A stretch of 64,000 bases of DNA from Lachnospiraceae bacterium (GCA_017462755.1 JAFTQM010000092.1:34290-98289); one strand, 5' to 3'; positions 17,957 through 27,248 are shown, numbered from the stretch's first letter. Notes: a model not told the origin generated them from the sequence alone. Translations and numbers: made by a program.

Positions 17957-18348
17957 ATCCTTATCCCCTCTCCTTTTTTTCAGGTTGTTGTGCATTTTGT
18001 ACAGTTTCCAATACGATTACACTTCATTTTTTTGCTTTCTGATACTAGAATACCATTTCTAGCCCTATTCTTGCCTATCAATTCTTGCTTTTTTCATTTC
18101 ACTACTTGCTATAAATTGCTCTTTTTAATCCACAATCACAAATTTTACAGCATCCTCTTTACTTTTTTTCAAAGCTGTATTACAATGAAACCGTACTTTT
18201 TACCGTAATTTTGTGCATTCGAATCTGAAATATGACCGTTTTTTTGTTTAGTTTTACCTTTTTTGTTCAAAAACCATTTTCGCAATATTTGAAATATTTC
18301 ATTCAAAAACTGCGCATAATTTGCGATTTAAACGAAAGGAGTGCCTCT
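17957..18348. promoter_or_regulatory. Divergent control region between the xylan operon and an AraC regulator
   Basis: This AT-rich 392-bp gap must hold promoters for both directions. No strong -35/-10 pair is visible for the leftward operon, as expected for an activator-dependent promoter. Palindromes that could be operator sites are TGAAATATTTCA (18290-18301, perfect 12 bp) and CTAGAA/TTCTAG around 18046-18063. Short ORFs here look spurious. Confidence 0.5.
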
Positions 18349-19230
18349 ATGCAACCGGAATTAAATGGTGTATTTGAAAAAGTAAGCTTTACGAATAATT
18401 CTTCCATCCTGCTTCACGTCAACCGTGAGTATGAGGATTATCCGATTCACTGGCATTCTGCGATTGAAATTATCATGCCTTTAGAAAACAGCTATTCCGT
18501 AACCATGAACAAGACGCAGTATTCCTTAAAGGAAGGGGATATTCTTATCATTCCTCCGGGAGAGCTGCATGAGCTGTACGCACCTCCGACCGGCACCCGT
18601 ATCATCTTTATGTTTGATTTTACGCTGGTCAGCAGTCTGAAGGGCTTTTCGAGCATCCTGCCGGTTATTACACAGCCGCGTCTGATTACAAAGGAAAATT
18701 CGCCGGACATTTATGAAGAAGAACGCAAGCTCCTCCTCGGCATCAAGGATGAATACCGAAACAGCAATACCCTCTGGGAGGCTTCGATTTATTCGATGAT
18801 TATCCAGATGTTTGTGCTGATTGGCCGAAATCACATTGATTCCGGCGGTCTGTTCCCGGATGTTCGCGCGAATAAGCAAAAAGAATACATAGAGAAATTC
18901 AATAAGATTTTCGAATACATCGACAAGAATTATACCGAGGATATTTCACTCGAAACGGTAGCCGATGTCGCAGGCTTCAGCAAGTTCCACTTCTCCCGCC
19001 TGTTTAAGCAGTTTACCGATACGTCATTCTATGATTATTTGAACATGCGCCGAATTAAAGCCGCAGAGAATCTGCTGCTCGACCCATCCCTGCCGATTAC
19101 TGAGATTGCCTTGCAGTCCGGTTTTTCAAGCATTTCCACCTTCAACCGGGTATTTAAAGCATTCAAAAAATGTACCCCTTCGGAGTTTAAGGATTTGTAC
19201 CGCAGTCGAAACCGCGGCACAAGTGTATAA
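18349..19230 (+). CDS. AraC-family transcriptional regulator of the xylan locus
   Basis: A 293-residue regulator. The N-terminal cupin-like sensor (about 15-150, with HWHSAIEIIMPLE and GDILIIPPGELHEL) should bind a sugar. The C-terminal double helix-turn-helix (about 190-290) carries EDISLETVADVAGFSKFHFSR and the signature ITEIALQSGFSSISTFNRVF. The start at 18349 has AAAGGAG seven bases upstream; the longer frame is not supported. It is divergent from the xylan operon, so it most likely activates that operon when xylo-oligosaccharides are present. The inducer is inferred from context. Confidence 0.92.
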   Translation: MQPELNGVFEKVSFTNNSSILLHVNREYEDYPIHWHSAIEIIMPLENSYSVTMNKTQYSLKEGDILIIPPGELHELYAPPTGTRIIFMFDFTLVSSLKGFSSILPVITQPRLITKENSPDIYEEERKLLLGIKDEYRNSNTLWEASIYSMIIQMFVLIGRNHIDSGGLFPDVRANKQKEYIEKFNKIFEYIDKNYTEDISLETVADVAGFSKFHFSRLFKQFTDTSFYDYLNMRRIKAAENLLLDPSLPITEIALQSGFSSISTFNRVFKAFKKCTPSEFKDLYRSRNRGTSV

Positions 19231-19265
19231 GGTTACATAAAGAAGAATATAAGCAATCATCACAA

Positions 19266-19324
19266 AAACCGCTCCGGACAGGGGGCTCTTCCTTTCGAAG
19301 ACACCACCCTGTCCGGAGCGGTTT
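19266..19324. terminator. Bidirectional terminator
   Basis: A perfect 18-bp GC-rich stem (core ACCGCTCCGGACAGGG with CCCTGTCCGGAGCGGT) has A-rich and T-rich flanks. It lies between the convergent AraC and Gfo/Idh genes and fits an intrinsic terminator in both directions. Confidence 0.9.
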
Positions 19325-19353
19325 ACTGTAGGATTGATTCAGCAGAATCTTTC

Positions 19354-20526
19354 TTACCATCTTACCTTCCAGCGCTCCGTCAGACTTTCCGGGGTATCCG
19401 CACTTTCTGCAAGTGCCTTTTTCCGATTTTCCTTCCGGCAAAGATGCAGCAGATGTTCTTCAAACAACGCTTCATCCGTCGGAATTTCTGCCCAGTTATC
19501 TGTCCATGACGAAATATATGCCGCGTTCGAAATCGAAAGAGAATGAATTCCCTCGCATCCCTCTGCAATCAGCTCTGCACCATCCAATATCGCCTCCGCA
19601 AAGTTTTCAAGCACGATTGGATGTCCGTCCGGCGCTTCCTCCGCATATTCTTCATACTCCGTTTCCGGTGTAGCAAAGCCTTCCTTCGCTGTAAAACAGT
19701 ATTCCCGCTCCGGCACCTTAAGCTTCCACCATTTCAGCTTGCCATTTTCTAACACCAGCTTACCCTTATCTCCTGAAATTTCAAGACGGTTTGTTCCCGG
19801 AGTCTCACCTGTGGTTGAAATAAATACCGCAGTCGCCCCACTCTCGTATTCACCATAAATCGTAACATCGTCCTCTACATCAATGTTGTGATATTTGCCA
19901 AAGCTGCAAAAAGCACGTATTTTTTTCGGCATACCAAAAATCCATTGCCACAGGTCAAGATTATGAGGTGCCTGATTTAACAATACTCCGCCGCCCTCTC
20001 CGTTCCAGGTGGCGCGCCAGCTTCCGGAATCATAATACGCCTGTGTACGATACCAGTTTGTCACAATCCACACTAGACGCTTTAACTCACCCAACGCACC
20101 ACTCTGAACGATTTCACGCGCCTTCATAAATAGCGGATTGGTTCGCTGATTGAACATGATTCCAAACTTCACACCTGCTTTTTCTGCCGCCTCATTCATC
20201 TCACGTACCTGTCTGGCGTACACACCAGCAGGCTTTTCTATCATTACATGAATTCCCCTCTTAAAACACTCAATTGCATATACCGGATGGTCATAGTGCG
20301 GAACTGCAATCAGTGCCGCGTCAATCAGACCACTATCCAGCATTTCCAGCGTATCCGCAAAGCACGCAACCGACGGACTCTTTTGCTTTGCCCGCTCTAA
20401 TTTCTCCGGATCAATATCCGCCAACGCAGTCACTTCAATTTTCGGACACTTGCCATCAAGGACATCCTGAAAATGTCCGCTGCCCATATTTCCCACACCG
20501 ATAATTCCAAGTCTTATCTTCTCCAT
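19354..20526 (-). CDS. Gfo/Idh/MocA-family NAD(P)-dependent oxidoreductase
   Basis: A 390-residue sugar or polyol dehydrogenase-like enzyme. The N-terminal Rossmann fold has GIIGVGNMGSGH, then ALADIDPEK. The conserved EKPAG motif (Lys of IEKPAG) lies near residue 97, and the C-terminal alpha/beta domain contains GGGVLLNQAPHNLDLWQW, with the HNLD block typical of the family. The ATG has GGGAGG upstream. It is 18 bases behind the isomerase-like gene and forms a two-gene operon with it, divergent from an AraC regulator. Together they probably oxidise and rearrange a sugar, sugar acid or inositol-like compound. The substrate cannot be read from sequence. Confidence 0.9.
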   Translation of the reverse strand: MEKIRLGIIGVGNMGSGHFQDVLDGKCPKIEVTALADIDPEKLERAKQKSPSVACFADTLEMLDSGLIDAALIAVPHYDHPVYAIECFKRGIHVMIEKPAGVYARQVREMNEAAEKAGVKFGIMFNQRTNPLFMKAREIVQSGALGELKRLVWIVTNWYRTQAYYDSGSWRATWNGEGGGVLLNQAPHNLDLWQWIFGMPKKIRAFCSFGKYHNIDVEDDVTIYGEYESGATAVFISTTGETPGTNRLEISGDKGKLVLENGKLKWWKLKVPEREYCFTAKEGFATPETEYEEYAEEAPDGHPIVLENFAEAILDGAELIAEGCEGIHSLSISNAAYISSWTDNWAEIPTDEALFEEHLLHLCRKENRKKALAESADTPESLTERWKVRW

Positions 20527-20544
20527 AGTTACCTCCCTTTCTGC

Positions 20545-21369
20545 CTAACCGATGATTTCCTTCAGCGCATTTACCGCAGCATCAAATGCCGCACGCGATG
20601 ACGGATAACGATACGGACCAATTGCACTTTTTTCCTCTGCTTCCAGCTTTTCCAAGCCTTCAAACACCGACAAATGCGGCTCCAGCGTCAACACTTCTCC
20701 CTTGTATTGCTCCAGCAGGTAAGGAATATTACCGATTCCCTTTCCTGCAGGTACCACAAAGCCATCTGCCAGTGCATCCTTGATATGCATATATTCCACA
20801 TATGGATGCAACAGCTCCCATGCCTCCTTCGTATCCTGTCCGCACTGAATAAAATTCGCCGGGTCAAATACTGCCTTTATCTCCGGAAATTCTTTGTGAA
20901 TCTCCAAACAACGTGTTGCAATATCACCGTAAATGCCCTTTTCGTTCTCATGGCAAAGAAGTATTCCGCTTCCCTTCGCTGCTGCCTGAAATTTATCCAG
21001 ACGCGCCATTACCTCATCCGTATAACTCTCCGCAGCTTCCTTTGGTACATAAAAGCTAAATAACCGAATATGCTTCGTTCCCAAAATCTCTGCTGTCTCC
21101 AGTCCCCTCTTAAACTTTTCTAAATGAGGTTCAAAATTATCCGCAATCCCCATTTTTCCATACGGTGAGCCCAGCGACCACACTGCCTTTCCCGCATCCT
21201 CTAACTGCTTGCGAACCTCCTTCGCTTTTTCCTTTGAAATATCTGCAATATTTTCTCCGTCTACATTACGTATTTCCAGATAATCAATCCCATTCTCCTG
21301 CATTGCCGTAATCTGATTTACAATTCTTCCATCTGCTTCATCTGCAAATGCTGCCAGCTTAAATCCCAT
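20545..21369 (-). CDS. Sugar phosphate isomerase/epimerase-like TIM-barrel protein
   Basis: A 274-residue member of the xylose-isomerase-like TIM-barrel (AP-endonuclease 2) superfamily. Likely metal ligands appear in order: YLEIRN, LLCHENEKG, KAVFDPANF, YMHIKDA and LTLEPHL (Glu, His and Asp side chains). Many relatives act on sugars, inosose or keto-sugars beside Gfo/Idh dehydrogenases, as here. AAGGAGGGTG sits just before the ATG. The mRNA leader carries a 17-bp hairpin and a weak promoter near 21471. It probably converts the product or substrate of the adjacent dehydrogenase. Confidence 0.87.
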   Translation of the reverse strand: MGFKLAAFADEADGRIVNQITAMQENGIDYLEIRNVDGENIADISKEKAKEVRKQLEDAGKAVWSLGSPYGKMGIADNFEPHLEKFKRGLETAEILGTKHIRLFSFYVPKEAAESYTDEVMARLDKFQAAAKGSGILLCHENEKGIYGDIATRCLEIHKEFPEIKAVFDPANFIQCGQDTKEAWELLHPYVEYMHIKDALADGFVVPAGKGIGNIPYLLEQYKGEVLTLEPHLSVFEGLEKLEAEEKSAIGPYRYPSSRAAFDAAVNALKEIIG

Positions 21370-21394
21370 ATTTACACCCTCCTTAAAATCTGTG

Positions 21395-21439
21395 GATTCG
21401 ACAAATGCGAATTTTCAAGAGTTTCGCATTTGTCGAATC
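21395..21439 (-). promoter_or_regulatory. 17-bp leader hairpin before the isomerase gene
   Basis: The arms GATTCGACAAATGCGAA (21395-21411) and TTCGCATTTGTCGAATC (21423-21439) are perfectly complementary around an 11-base loop. The hairpin lies between the predicted -10 and the Shine-Dalgarno site and lacks a U-tract. It may be an operator palindrome or a leader mRNA hairpin. Confidence 0.65.
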
Positions 21440-21470
21440 TGCATATATTCAAATATTGTTCTCTGACTAT

Positions 21471-21499
21471 ATTATAGACGGTGCGAATTTACATTACTA
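21471..21499 (-). promoter_or_regulatory. Probable promoter for the isomerase/dehydrogenase pair
   Basis: On the minus strand a perfect -10 TATAAT (21471-21476) is preceded after 17 bases by a poor -35, TAGTAA (21494-21499). A good -10 with a bad -35 fits activation by the divergent AraC protein. Confidence 0.55.
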
Positions 21500-21533
21500 T
21501 TGTTAATTTAAGCATTATATATTGCAAATTCGC
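21482..21533. promoter_or_regulatory. Inverted TGCGAATTT motifs around the promoter
   Basis: GCGAATTT at 21483-21490 and AAATTCGC at 21526-21533 form an inverted pair. The same word TGCGAATTT recurs at 21406-21414 within the leader hairpin. Three copies flanking one promoter suggest binding sites for the divergent AraC regulator. Confidence 0.5.
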
Positions 21534-21562
21534 GCATTTAATCATATAATCAATGTAGCAAA

Positions 21563-21840
21563 GCTCTTGAGTTTCCGCATTTTTTATTTGCAACAGACAA
21601 GCGAGTGTAAAACTCGTCAGAAGATATATTACCATCAGACAAGTTAATCAAAACCAAAGCAGGTACTTGAGACCCGCCGGTACTTAGACGCTGTATTTTA
21701 GCGTCTTATGTACCGCTGCGAGTGTCGAAGTAGCGAGAGCGTGCCTGCGTGCGTTTTGGATTAAGCTTGTCTGATGGTAGGAAAAATGGCATTTTACACT
21801 CGTTTGTCTACAGTAAATAAAAATGTGGAAACTCAAGAGC
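21563..21840. repeat. 278-bp long imperfect palindrome (MITE-like or structured RNA)
   Basis: The ends are perfect 14-bp inverted repeats (GCTCTTGAGTTTCC at 21563-21576, GGAAACTCAAGAGC at 21827-21840). Inner arms also pair: 21596-21612 with 21792-21808, TACCATCAGACAAG (21630-21643) with 21766-21779, and AGACGCT with AGCGTCT around a 7-base apex loop at 21693-21699. The whole forms one long hairpin with internal loops. It contains no convincing ORF and stands 36 bp before the AraC start. A miniature inverted-repeat transposable element is the likeliest reading. Confidence 0.75.
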
Positions 21841-21876
21841 AAGGTGATATAGAATCGATTTGAAATGAGGTTACCT

Positions 21877-22698
21877 ATGAATTGGTTAGAGGAATATAAC
21901 ACAAAGGAGCTTTACATCCGTCACGCCATTGACCCGCACCCGGATGATAAATACTTTTTGATGCATGTGCATGAGCGTTACGAAATCTATTACTTTCTTT
22001 CCGGAGATGCCGAATATCTCGTTGAAGGCTCAAGATACCCGCTCAAGCCCGGCAGTCTGCTGATTATGCGTCCTGCCGAGTCACATAAGGCAAAAATCAA
22101 AAATAACAAGTCCTACGAGCGCTTTGCTATCAATTTTTCACTTCCGGCAGTGGAATGTATCGACCCCAAGCATCAGCTGCTCGCTCCCTTTGATAACCGT
22201 CCTCTCGGACGTGGTAATCTGTACACAGAAGCGGAATTCGAGGGGATATCCGTAAAACGAATGTTTGAAAAAATGTGCAGCCAACAACAAGACACCGGCA
22301 AGCAGGAGCTTAAAATCCTCACATATTTATTTCCTCTGCTCGATATGATAAACGAAGCCTATCAAGCACGCGGCGCGGCTGAATATCAGCCTCCGCAAAG
22401 CATTTCCGAACAAATCGTAACCTATGTGAATCTACATTTATTTGAGGAATTATCCATTCCTCTGCTTGCGGAGCATTTTTTCCTGAGTACTTCGCAATTT
22501 GGCCGGATTTTTAAGCAGGCAACCGGAGCCGCCCCGTGGGAATACATCACAATCAAGCGGTTAACCGCTGCCAAAGAAAAAATCCGCAGCGGAAGTACAG
22601 TGCAAAATGCCTGTACCGGCTGCGGATTCGGGGATTATTCTACTTTTTACCGGGCATATGTGAAGCAGTTCGGATGCGCGCCGAAGGAAGATGCTTAA
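21877..22698 (+). CDS. AraC-family transcriptional regulator
   Basis: A 273-residue regulator with an N-terminal cupin sensor (about 20-90: MHVHERYEIYYFLSGDAEYL, KPGSLLIMRPAESHKA) and a C-terminal AraC DNA-binding domain (about 170-270: LSIPLLAEHFFLSTSQFGRIF and GCGFGDYSTFYRAY). The start at 21877 has GAGG six bases upstream; an ATG four codons earlier is poorly spaced. It is divergent from the isomerase/dehydrogenase pair and probably controls it. Its 5' region directly follows the 278-bp palindrome, which would fall in its transcript leader or promoter. Confidence 0.9.
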   Translation: MNWLEEYNTKELYIRHAIDPHPDDKYFLMHVHERYEIYYFLSGDAEYLVEGSRYPLKPGSLLIMRPAESHKAKIKNNKSYERFAINFSLPAVECIDPKHQLLAPFDNRPLGRGNLYTEAEFEGISVKRMFEKMCSQQQDTGKQELKILTYLFPLLDMINEAYQARGAAEYQPPQSISEQIVTYVNLHLFEELSIPLLAEHFFLSTSQFGRIFKQATGAAPWEYITIKRLTAAKEKIRSGSTVQNACTGCGFGDYSTFYRAYVKQFGCAPKEDA

Positions 22699-22700
22699 CA

Positions 22701-22748
22701 AGAAAAATCAAGCAACGAGCTAATTTGCAGCTCTTACTTGATTTTTCT
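22701..22748. terminator. Bidirectional terminator
   Basis: AGAAAAATCAAG pairs with CTTGATTTTTCT and ACGAGCT with AGCTCTT, giving an imperfect stem with A and T flanks. It lies between convergent genes (AraC and SGNH/CitC-like). Confidence 0.75.
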
Positions 22749-22775
22749 CAAATACCATGATAGAATTCCATCATT

Positions 22776-24383
22776 TTAAAGCTGCTTTAAAATTTTTATC
22801 GTACTTTCCGGAACCAATGCTTGTAATTCGCTCCATTTTCCTTCTTTAAGCAATCTTCTTACTTTCGTTGCACTAATGTATTCGTCACCTGCTTTTAAAC
22901 GTTCTATACATTGGAACGTAATATTGTACTGTTTCAACATAAAACTCATAGATGCATTATACTGCCTCGTTACTTTATCAAACGGCTCACTACCAGCAAA
23001 ACGTGTTTTTATATTTAATACAGGTGCAATATATGTACCAAAAATAGCAAGATCCTCTGCTGCATCGATAACAATATCCTGATTCTCTTCCTTTTGAAAA
23101 TATTCTGGAAAAGTCAATGCAGAAATCATAAAATTCCCGCTTGGTAACACCGTAACATTAGAAAGATGCTTTATTCCGTCCTGTACCATTTTAAATCGAT
23201 CCTTGAAGCAAAAAAAGGAAAGGTCTTCTTCAACAACAAAAACAAACAAATGCTCTACTCTCGCTGCTGCTTCTTGTATAAGAAATAAATGGCCGTTTGT
23301 AAAAGGATTGCAGTTCATAACAATGGCACCATTTTCCGTTGTTAATGGTATAAACTTTTGTAAATACACTAAATAGTTTTGCAAATCTTCATTTTGCCAC
23401 AAACTCATTGATACATTATTTTTATTCTTATGCTTCTTTTTATTTTTTGCTGGTAATGAATATTGCGCCAATATTGGTAAAAGCTTTTCAAAAAGTCGCT
23501 CTGCAATTTTGCGATTTCCCACATGATTAAGGTGGACTGTAGAATTCAAGAACCACCATTCCTTGATTTTCCCATTTGAGAAAATCTCGCTACAGTCAAG
23601 ATAGTATTCTTTTTGTATTTTCTTTATGAGGTATTCTAACCGCGTATGATAAAGAAATAAAATAACAATTTCACCCGAAGAAATCGGGGTATTTAAGATA
23701 TATTTTAAGTCGTTCTGAATCCCTTTATATCCTCTTGCACCACCCGTACCCTGATTAAAAACGCTGAAATGTGCAAGCTGGTTTTGATTGCACAATTCCT
23801 GCACATAATTTGGGATTGTATCTTCATCTGCCACACCATAACCGCGCACTATACAGGAGCCAAACATACGAATGATTTGTTTTCCTGTCCCAACATTTTC
23901 CGGAGTATAGCGAATGCCGTTTTTTACATGATAATAAGGATTGTCGCAATCCGCCGGAACAATGTATTCTGTTCCATCTGCAGCAAATGTTGAAATCAGC
24001 TTTGTTCCACGATAGCGATTTTCAGCAAATGCCAATCCTCTCGGATTACCGTCATAAACCATTTGCAAATATTTAGTATCATTTAGCAATTCCGAAGTCG
24101 TAAGTTGTTTCTCTAATATTTTTACTTGTTCCTCTGTCAAACAGTTTAATTTCTTTTTTTCAGGTGCTTCTGCAATATAAAGCAATGCGCTATTCTGTTT
24201 GCAATAACGACGAACGAAACGGAAATATTTATACGTCAATGATGCTTGCCAAAAAGAGCACCACTTACCAGAACCATTTATCTTTTGTTCAAGTTTCTGA
24301 TATATCGATAATGGGAATACGGAAAATATTATAATACCCTGATTAATCATCCTCTCCAAGAGGTCAAATAAACGTCTACGCAT
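22776..24383 (-). CDS. SGNH-hydrolase-like domain fused to a CitC-like adenylyltransferase
   Basis: A 535-residue two-part protein. The middle (about 165-305) reads as an SGNH esterase: RMFGSCIVRGYGVADED for block I (GSC replaces GDS), a GTGGARGY block, and HLNHVGN for the catalytic His. The C-terminal part (about 350-535) is a nucleotidyltransferase like the end of citrate lyase ligase: MNCNPFTNGHLFLIQEAA with T-x-G-H, and ISATKVRRLLKEGKW. No citrate lyase genes are near, so a citrate role is unlikely; activation or acylation of a surface or cofactor molecule is possible. It is visibly more AT-rich than its neighbours, has its own extended -10 promoter, and may have been acquired by transfer. 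Confidence 0.75.
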   Translation of the reverse strand: MRRRLFDLLERMINQGIIIFSVFPLSIYQKLEQKINGSGKWCSFWQASLTYKYFRFVRRYCKQNSALLYIAEAPEKKKLNCLTEEQVKILEKQLTTSELLNDTKYLQMVYDGNPRGLAFAENRYRGTKLISTFAADGTEYIVPADCDNPYYHVKNGIRYTPENVGTGKQIIRMFGSCIVRGYGVADEDTIPNYVQELCNQNQLAHFSVFNQGTGGARGYKGIQNDLKYILNTPISSGEIVILFLYHTRLEYLIKKIQKEYYLDCSEIFSNGKIKEWWFLNSTVHLNHVGNRKIAERLFEKLLPILAQYSLPAKNKKKHKNKNNVSMSLWQNEDLQNYLVYLQKFIPLTTENGAIVMNCNPFTNGHLFLIQEAAARVEHLFVFVVEEDLSFFCFKDRFKMVQDGIKHLSNVTVLPSGNFMISALTFPEYFQKEENQDIVIDAAEDLAIFGTYIAPVLNIKTRFAGSEPFDKVTRQYNASMSFMLKQYNITFQCIERLKAGDEYISATKVRRLLKEGKWSELQALVPESTIKILKQL

Positions 24384-24404
24384 CTTTTTTCCTTTTTTTC
24401 ATTT

Positions 24405-24433
24405 AGTATATCACACCACAAGAAATTCTTAAA
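24405..24433 (-). promoter_or_regulatory. Extended -10 promoter of the SGNH/CitC-like gene
   Basis: On the minus strand the extended -10 TGA-TATACT (TATACT at 24405-24410) is preceded after 17 bases by a weak -35, TTTAAG (24428-24433). The distance to the ATG is about 20 bases. Confidence 0.55.
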
Positions 24434-24443
24434 CAGACTTATT

Positions 24444-24482
24444 AAAAAATGTCCCAAAAGAAGGATGTTCTTTCAGGACATT
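24444..24482 (-). terminator. Intrinsic terminator of clpB
   Basis: Read leftward, AATGTCC pairs with GGACATT and an inner GAAAGAA/TTCTTT-type stem continues it. A run of six T follows. It starts 17 bases after the clpB stop. Confidence 0.8.
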
Positions 24483-24498
24483 GCAAAACACGTTAACT

Positions 24499-27102
24499 TT
24501 AGTTATCCTCTTCCACCGGCTTCACACAGCTTGCTGCAAGCTTTTCATCCGCAACATCAATCACAATCGTATCGCCCATGCTTACCTGATCTGCAAGAAT
24601 CAGCTTTGCACTAAGCGTCTCTACATGCTTCTGCAAATATCTGCGAAGCGGACGCGCACCGTATACCGGGTCGTAAGCATGCTCGATGATAAAGCTCTTT
24701 GCAACGTCCGTCAGGCGAATCTTAATCTGACGGTCCTCCAGACGCTCATTGATATCCTTCATCATCAAATCCAGGATGCCGCCGATGTTCTCTGCGGTCA
24801 GAGGCTTGAACAGAATGATTTCATCGAGACGATTTAAAAACTCCGGACGGAAGTGTCCGCGAAGCTCATCCATAACACAATCTTCACATGCCTGACTAAT
24901 CTCACCCTCCGGTGTGATGCCCTCCAAAAGATGCGCAGAACCGATATTGGAGGTCATAATCAGAATGGTGTTCTTAAAGTCAACCGTTCTGCCCTGCGAA
25001 TCGGTTACACGACCATCATCCAGTACCTGCAATAATACATTGAATACATCCGGATGCGCTTTCTCAATCTCGTCGAAGAGTACAACGGAATACGGTTTTC
25101 TGCGAACTGCCTCGGTCAGCTGACCGCCCTCCTCATAGCCGACATATCCCGGAGGCGCTCCAATCAGACGGGACACGGAGTATTTCTCCATGTATTCACT
25201 CATATCAATACGCACCATATTCGCTTCGTTGTCAAACAGTGCCGCTGCCAGTGCCTTTGCCAGCTCGGTCTTACCGACACCGGTCGGTCCAAGGAACAGG
25301 AATGAGCCGATTGGCTTACCCGGGTCCTTGATGCCCGCCTTGGAACGCAAAATCGCATCCGATACGCGCGTCACACCGTCCTCCTGTCCGATGACTCTGC
25401 GGTGCAACTCCTCATCCAAATGCAGGGTCTTGTTCCGCTCACTCTCGGTCAGCTTCGCCACCGGCACACCCGTCCAGCGGGATACAATACGCGCAATCTC
25501 TTCCTCACTCACACTCTCATGCACCAGTGTATGCCCCTCGGACTTCACGCGTTCCTCCTCTGCCGCCAGCTGCTTTTGCACCTCCGGCAGACGACCGTAT
25601 TTTAATTCTGCTGCCTTATTCAAGTCATACTCACGCTCTGCCACCTGAATCTGATTGTTCAACTCCTCCAATTCCTCACGCAGATGCTGTACACGCTCGA
25701 CCGACGCCTTTTCGTTGTCCCACTTTGCCTTTTGATTCGCAAACAGCTCACGCTCTGCCGCCAGCTCCTTCTGCAAATCCTCCAAACGCTCCCGACTCAG
25801 GCGATCCTCCTCTTTCTTGAGCGCTGCCTCCTCAATCTCTAACTGCATGATATGTCTGCGCACATCATCAAGCTCTGTCGGCATCGAATCCAGCTCCGTC
25901 TTAATCAGCGCACAAGCCTCATCCACCAAATCAATCGCCTTGTCCGGCAGGAAACGGTCGGTAATATAACGGTTCGAAAGTGTTGCCGCTGACACCAGTG
26001 CTGCATCCATAATCTTAACACCATGGAATACTTCGTAGCGCTCCTTGATGCCTCGCAAAATCGAAATCGTATCCTCCACCGTCGGCTCATCCACCATAAC
26101 CGGCTGGAAGCGGCGCTCCAGTGCTGCATCCTTCTCAATATACATGCGGTACTCATCCAATGTCGTTGCACCGATACAATGCAGCTCTCCGCGCGCCAAC
26201 ATCGGCTTGAGCAAATTGCCAGCATCCATCGCACCGTCCGTCTTGCCCGCACCTACAATCAAATGCAGCTCATCAATAAACAGGATAATCTGTCCGGCAC
26301 TGTTTTTCACTTCATCCAGTACTGCCTTCAAACGCTCTTCGAACTCGCCGCGGTACTTTGCGCCTGCCACCACCGCACCCATGTCCAGTGCAAACAGCTT
26401 CTTTTCCTTCAATGCCTCCGGCACATCACCACGTACAATCCGCTGTGCCAGCCCTTCGACTGCTGCCGTCTTACCAACACCCGGCTCACCGATTAAAACC
26501 GGATTGTTCTTGGTCTTTCTCGAAAGGATACGAATTACATTTCGAATCTCCGAATCTCTGCCGATGACCGGATCGAGCTTCTGCGTTCTCGCACGCTCTA
26601 CGAGGTCTGTTGCGTACTTCGCCAACGTATCATAGGTCGCCTCCGGATTGTCGCTGACCACCTTCTGATTGCCGCGCACCGTCGCCAGCGCCTGTAAAAA
26701 CCGCTCTCTCGTAATACGGAAATTGGCAAGCAGCTCCTTCACATCCTTGTTTGCATTTTTTAACAGGCTCAAAAACAGATGCTCCACCGACACATACTCG
26801 TCGCCCATCTGCTGTGCTTCATTCTCCGCATAAATCAATACCTTATTCAAATCATTGCTGATGTATACCTGACCGCCCTGCACCTTCGGACGCTTCTTCA
26901 ACAGTCCTTCTACCTGCGCCAAAAATACCGGTGTCTCCAGCTCCATCTTCGTAAATAGCTTCGGTAGCAGACCTTCCTCATCCTTTAACAGCGAGTAAAG
27001 CAAATGCTCATCCCGAATCTCCTGATGTCCGTAGTCATATGCCAGCTTCTCACAATCCTGCACTGCCTGCATCGACTTCTGTGTGAATTTATTGATATTC
27101 AT
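24499..27102 (-). CDS. clpB: ATP-dependent disaggregase ClpB
   Basis: The Hsp104/ClpB chaperone (867 aa, the usual length) pulls proteins out of aggregates with DnaK. Order: the N-terminal Clp repeat domain (1-150), the first AAA+ module with Walker [10 protein letters not shown] (about 206-214) and Walker [10 protein letters not shown], the coiled-coil middle domain (about 410-520, rich in Glu/Leu/Arg), and the second AAA+ module with GPTGVGKTE and [14 protein letters not shown]. The pore loop [10 protein letters not shown] is present. AAGGAGG lies eight bases before the ATG. It is a single-gene unit with a sigma-A promoter upstream and a terminator downstream. No CIRCE inverted repeat is visible in the promoter region. 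Confidence 0.98.
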   Translation of the reverse strand: MNINKFTQKSMQAVQDCEKLAYDYGHQEIRDEHLLYSLLKDEEGLLPKLFTKMELETPVFLAQVEGLLKKRPKVQGGQVYISNDLNKVLIYAENEAQQMGDEYVSVEHLFLSLLKNANKDVKELLANFRITRERFLQALATVRGNQKVVSDNPEATYDTLAKYATDLVERARTQKLDPVIGRDSEIRNVIRILSRKTKNNPVLIGEPGVGKTAAVEGLAQRIVRGDVPEALKEKKLFALDMGAVVAGAKYRGEFEERLKAVLDEVKNSAGQIILFIDELHLIVGAGKTDGAMDAGNLLKPMLARGELHCIGATTLDEYRMYIEKDAALERRFQPVMVDEPTVEDTISILRGIKERYEVFHGVKIMDAALVSAATLSNRYITDRFLPDKAIDLVDEACALIKTELDSMPTELDDVRRHIMQLEIEEAALKKEEDRLSRERLEDLQKELAAERELFANQKAKWDNEKASVERVQHLREELEELNNQIQVAEREYDLNKAAELKYGRLPEVQKQLAAEEERVKSEGHTLVHESVSEEEIARIVSRWTGVPVAKLTESERNKTLHLDEELHRRVIGQEDGVTRVSDAILRSKAGIKDPGKPIGSFLFLGPTGVGKTELAKALAAALFDNEANMVRIDMSEYMEKYSVSRLIGAPPGYVGYEEGGQLTEAVRRKPYSVVLFDEIEKAHPDVFNVLLQVLDDGRVTDSQGRTVDFKNTILIMTSNIGSAHLLEGITPEGEISQACEDCVMDELRGHFRPEFLNRLDEIILFKPLTAENIGGILDLMMKDINERLEDRQIKIRLTDVAKSFIIEHAYDPVYGARPLRRYLQKHVETLSAKLILADQVSMGDTIVIDVADEKLAASCVKPVEEDN

Positions 27103-27173
27103 ATGCTCCGCCTCCTTTATCCCAGATGCCGCCAGCGGTATGCTCGCGGTATTATCTTCTTTGTTCTATAGCA

Positions 27174-27202
27174 ACTATAACATATAAAACACTGAATTGC
27201 AA
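27174..27202 (-). promoter_or_regulatory. clpB promoter
   Basis: On the minus strand -35 TTGCAA (27197-27202) and -10 TATAGT (27174-27179) are 17 bases apart. I see no TTAGCACTC/GAGTGCTAA repeat (HrcA) around it. Confidence 0.6.
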
Positions 27203-27248
27203 TTGTTATTTTGCACAAAGTTTCTTTCTCTTATACGATAAATGTTTA

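Noticed and set aside
17990-18208. 72-codon frame in the divergent AraC/xylan control region
   Set aside because: Phe-rich translation of AT-rich DNA, no ribosome site, covers the promoter region.
17957-18348. Catabolite-response (cre) site in front of the xylan operon
   Set aside because: TGTAATCGTATTGG on the minus strand matches only part of the cre consensus; too weak to call.
21684-21902. 72-codon leftward frame in the 278-bp palindrome
   Set aside because: Runs across the palindrome and the AraC start; no ribosome site or family likeness.
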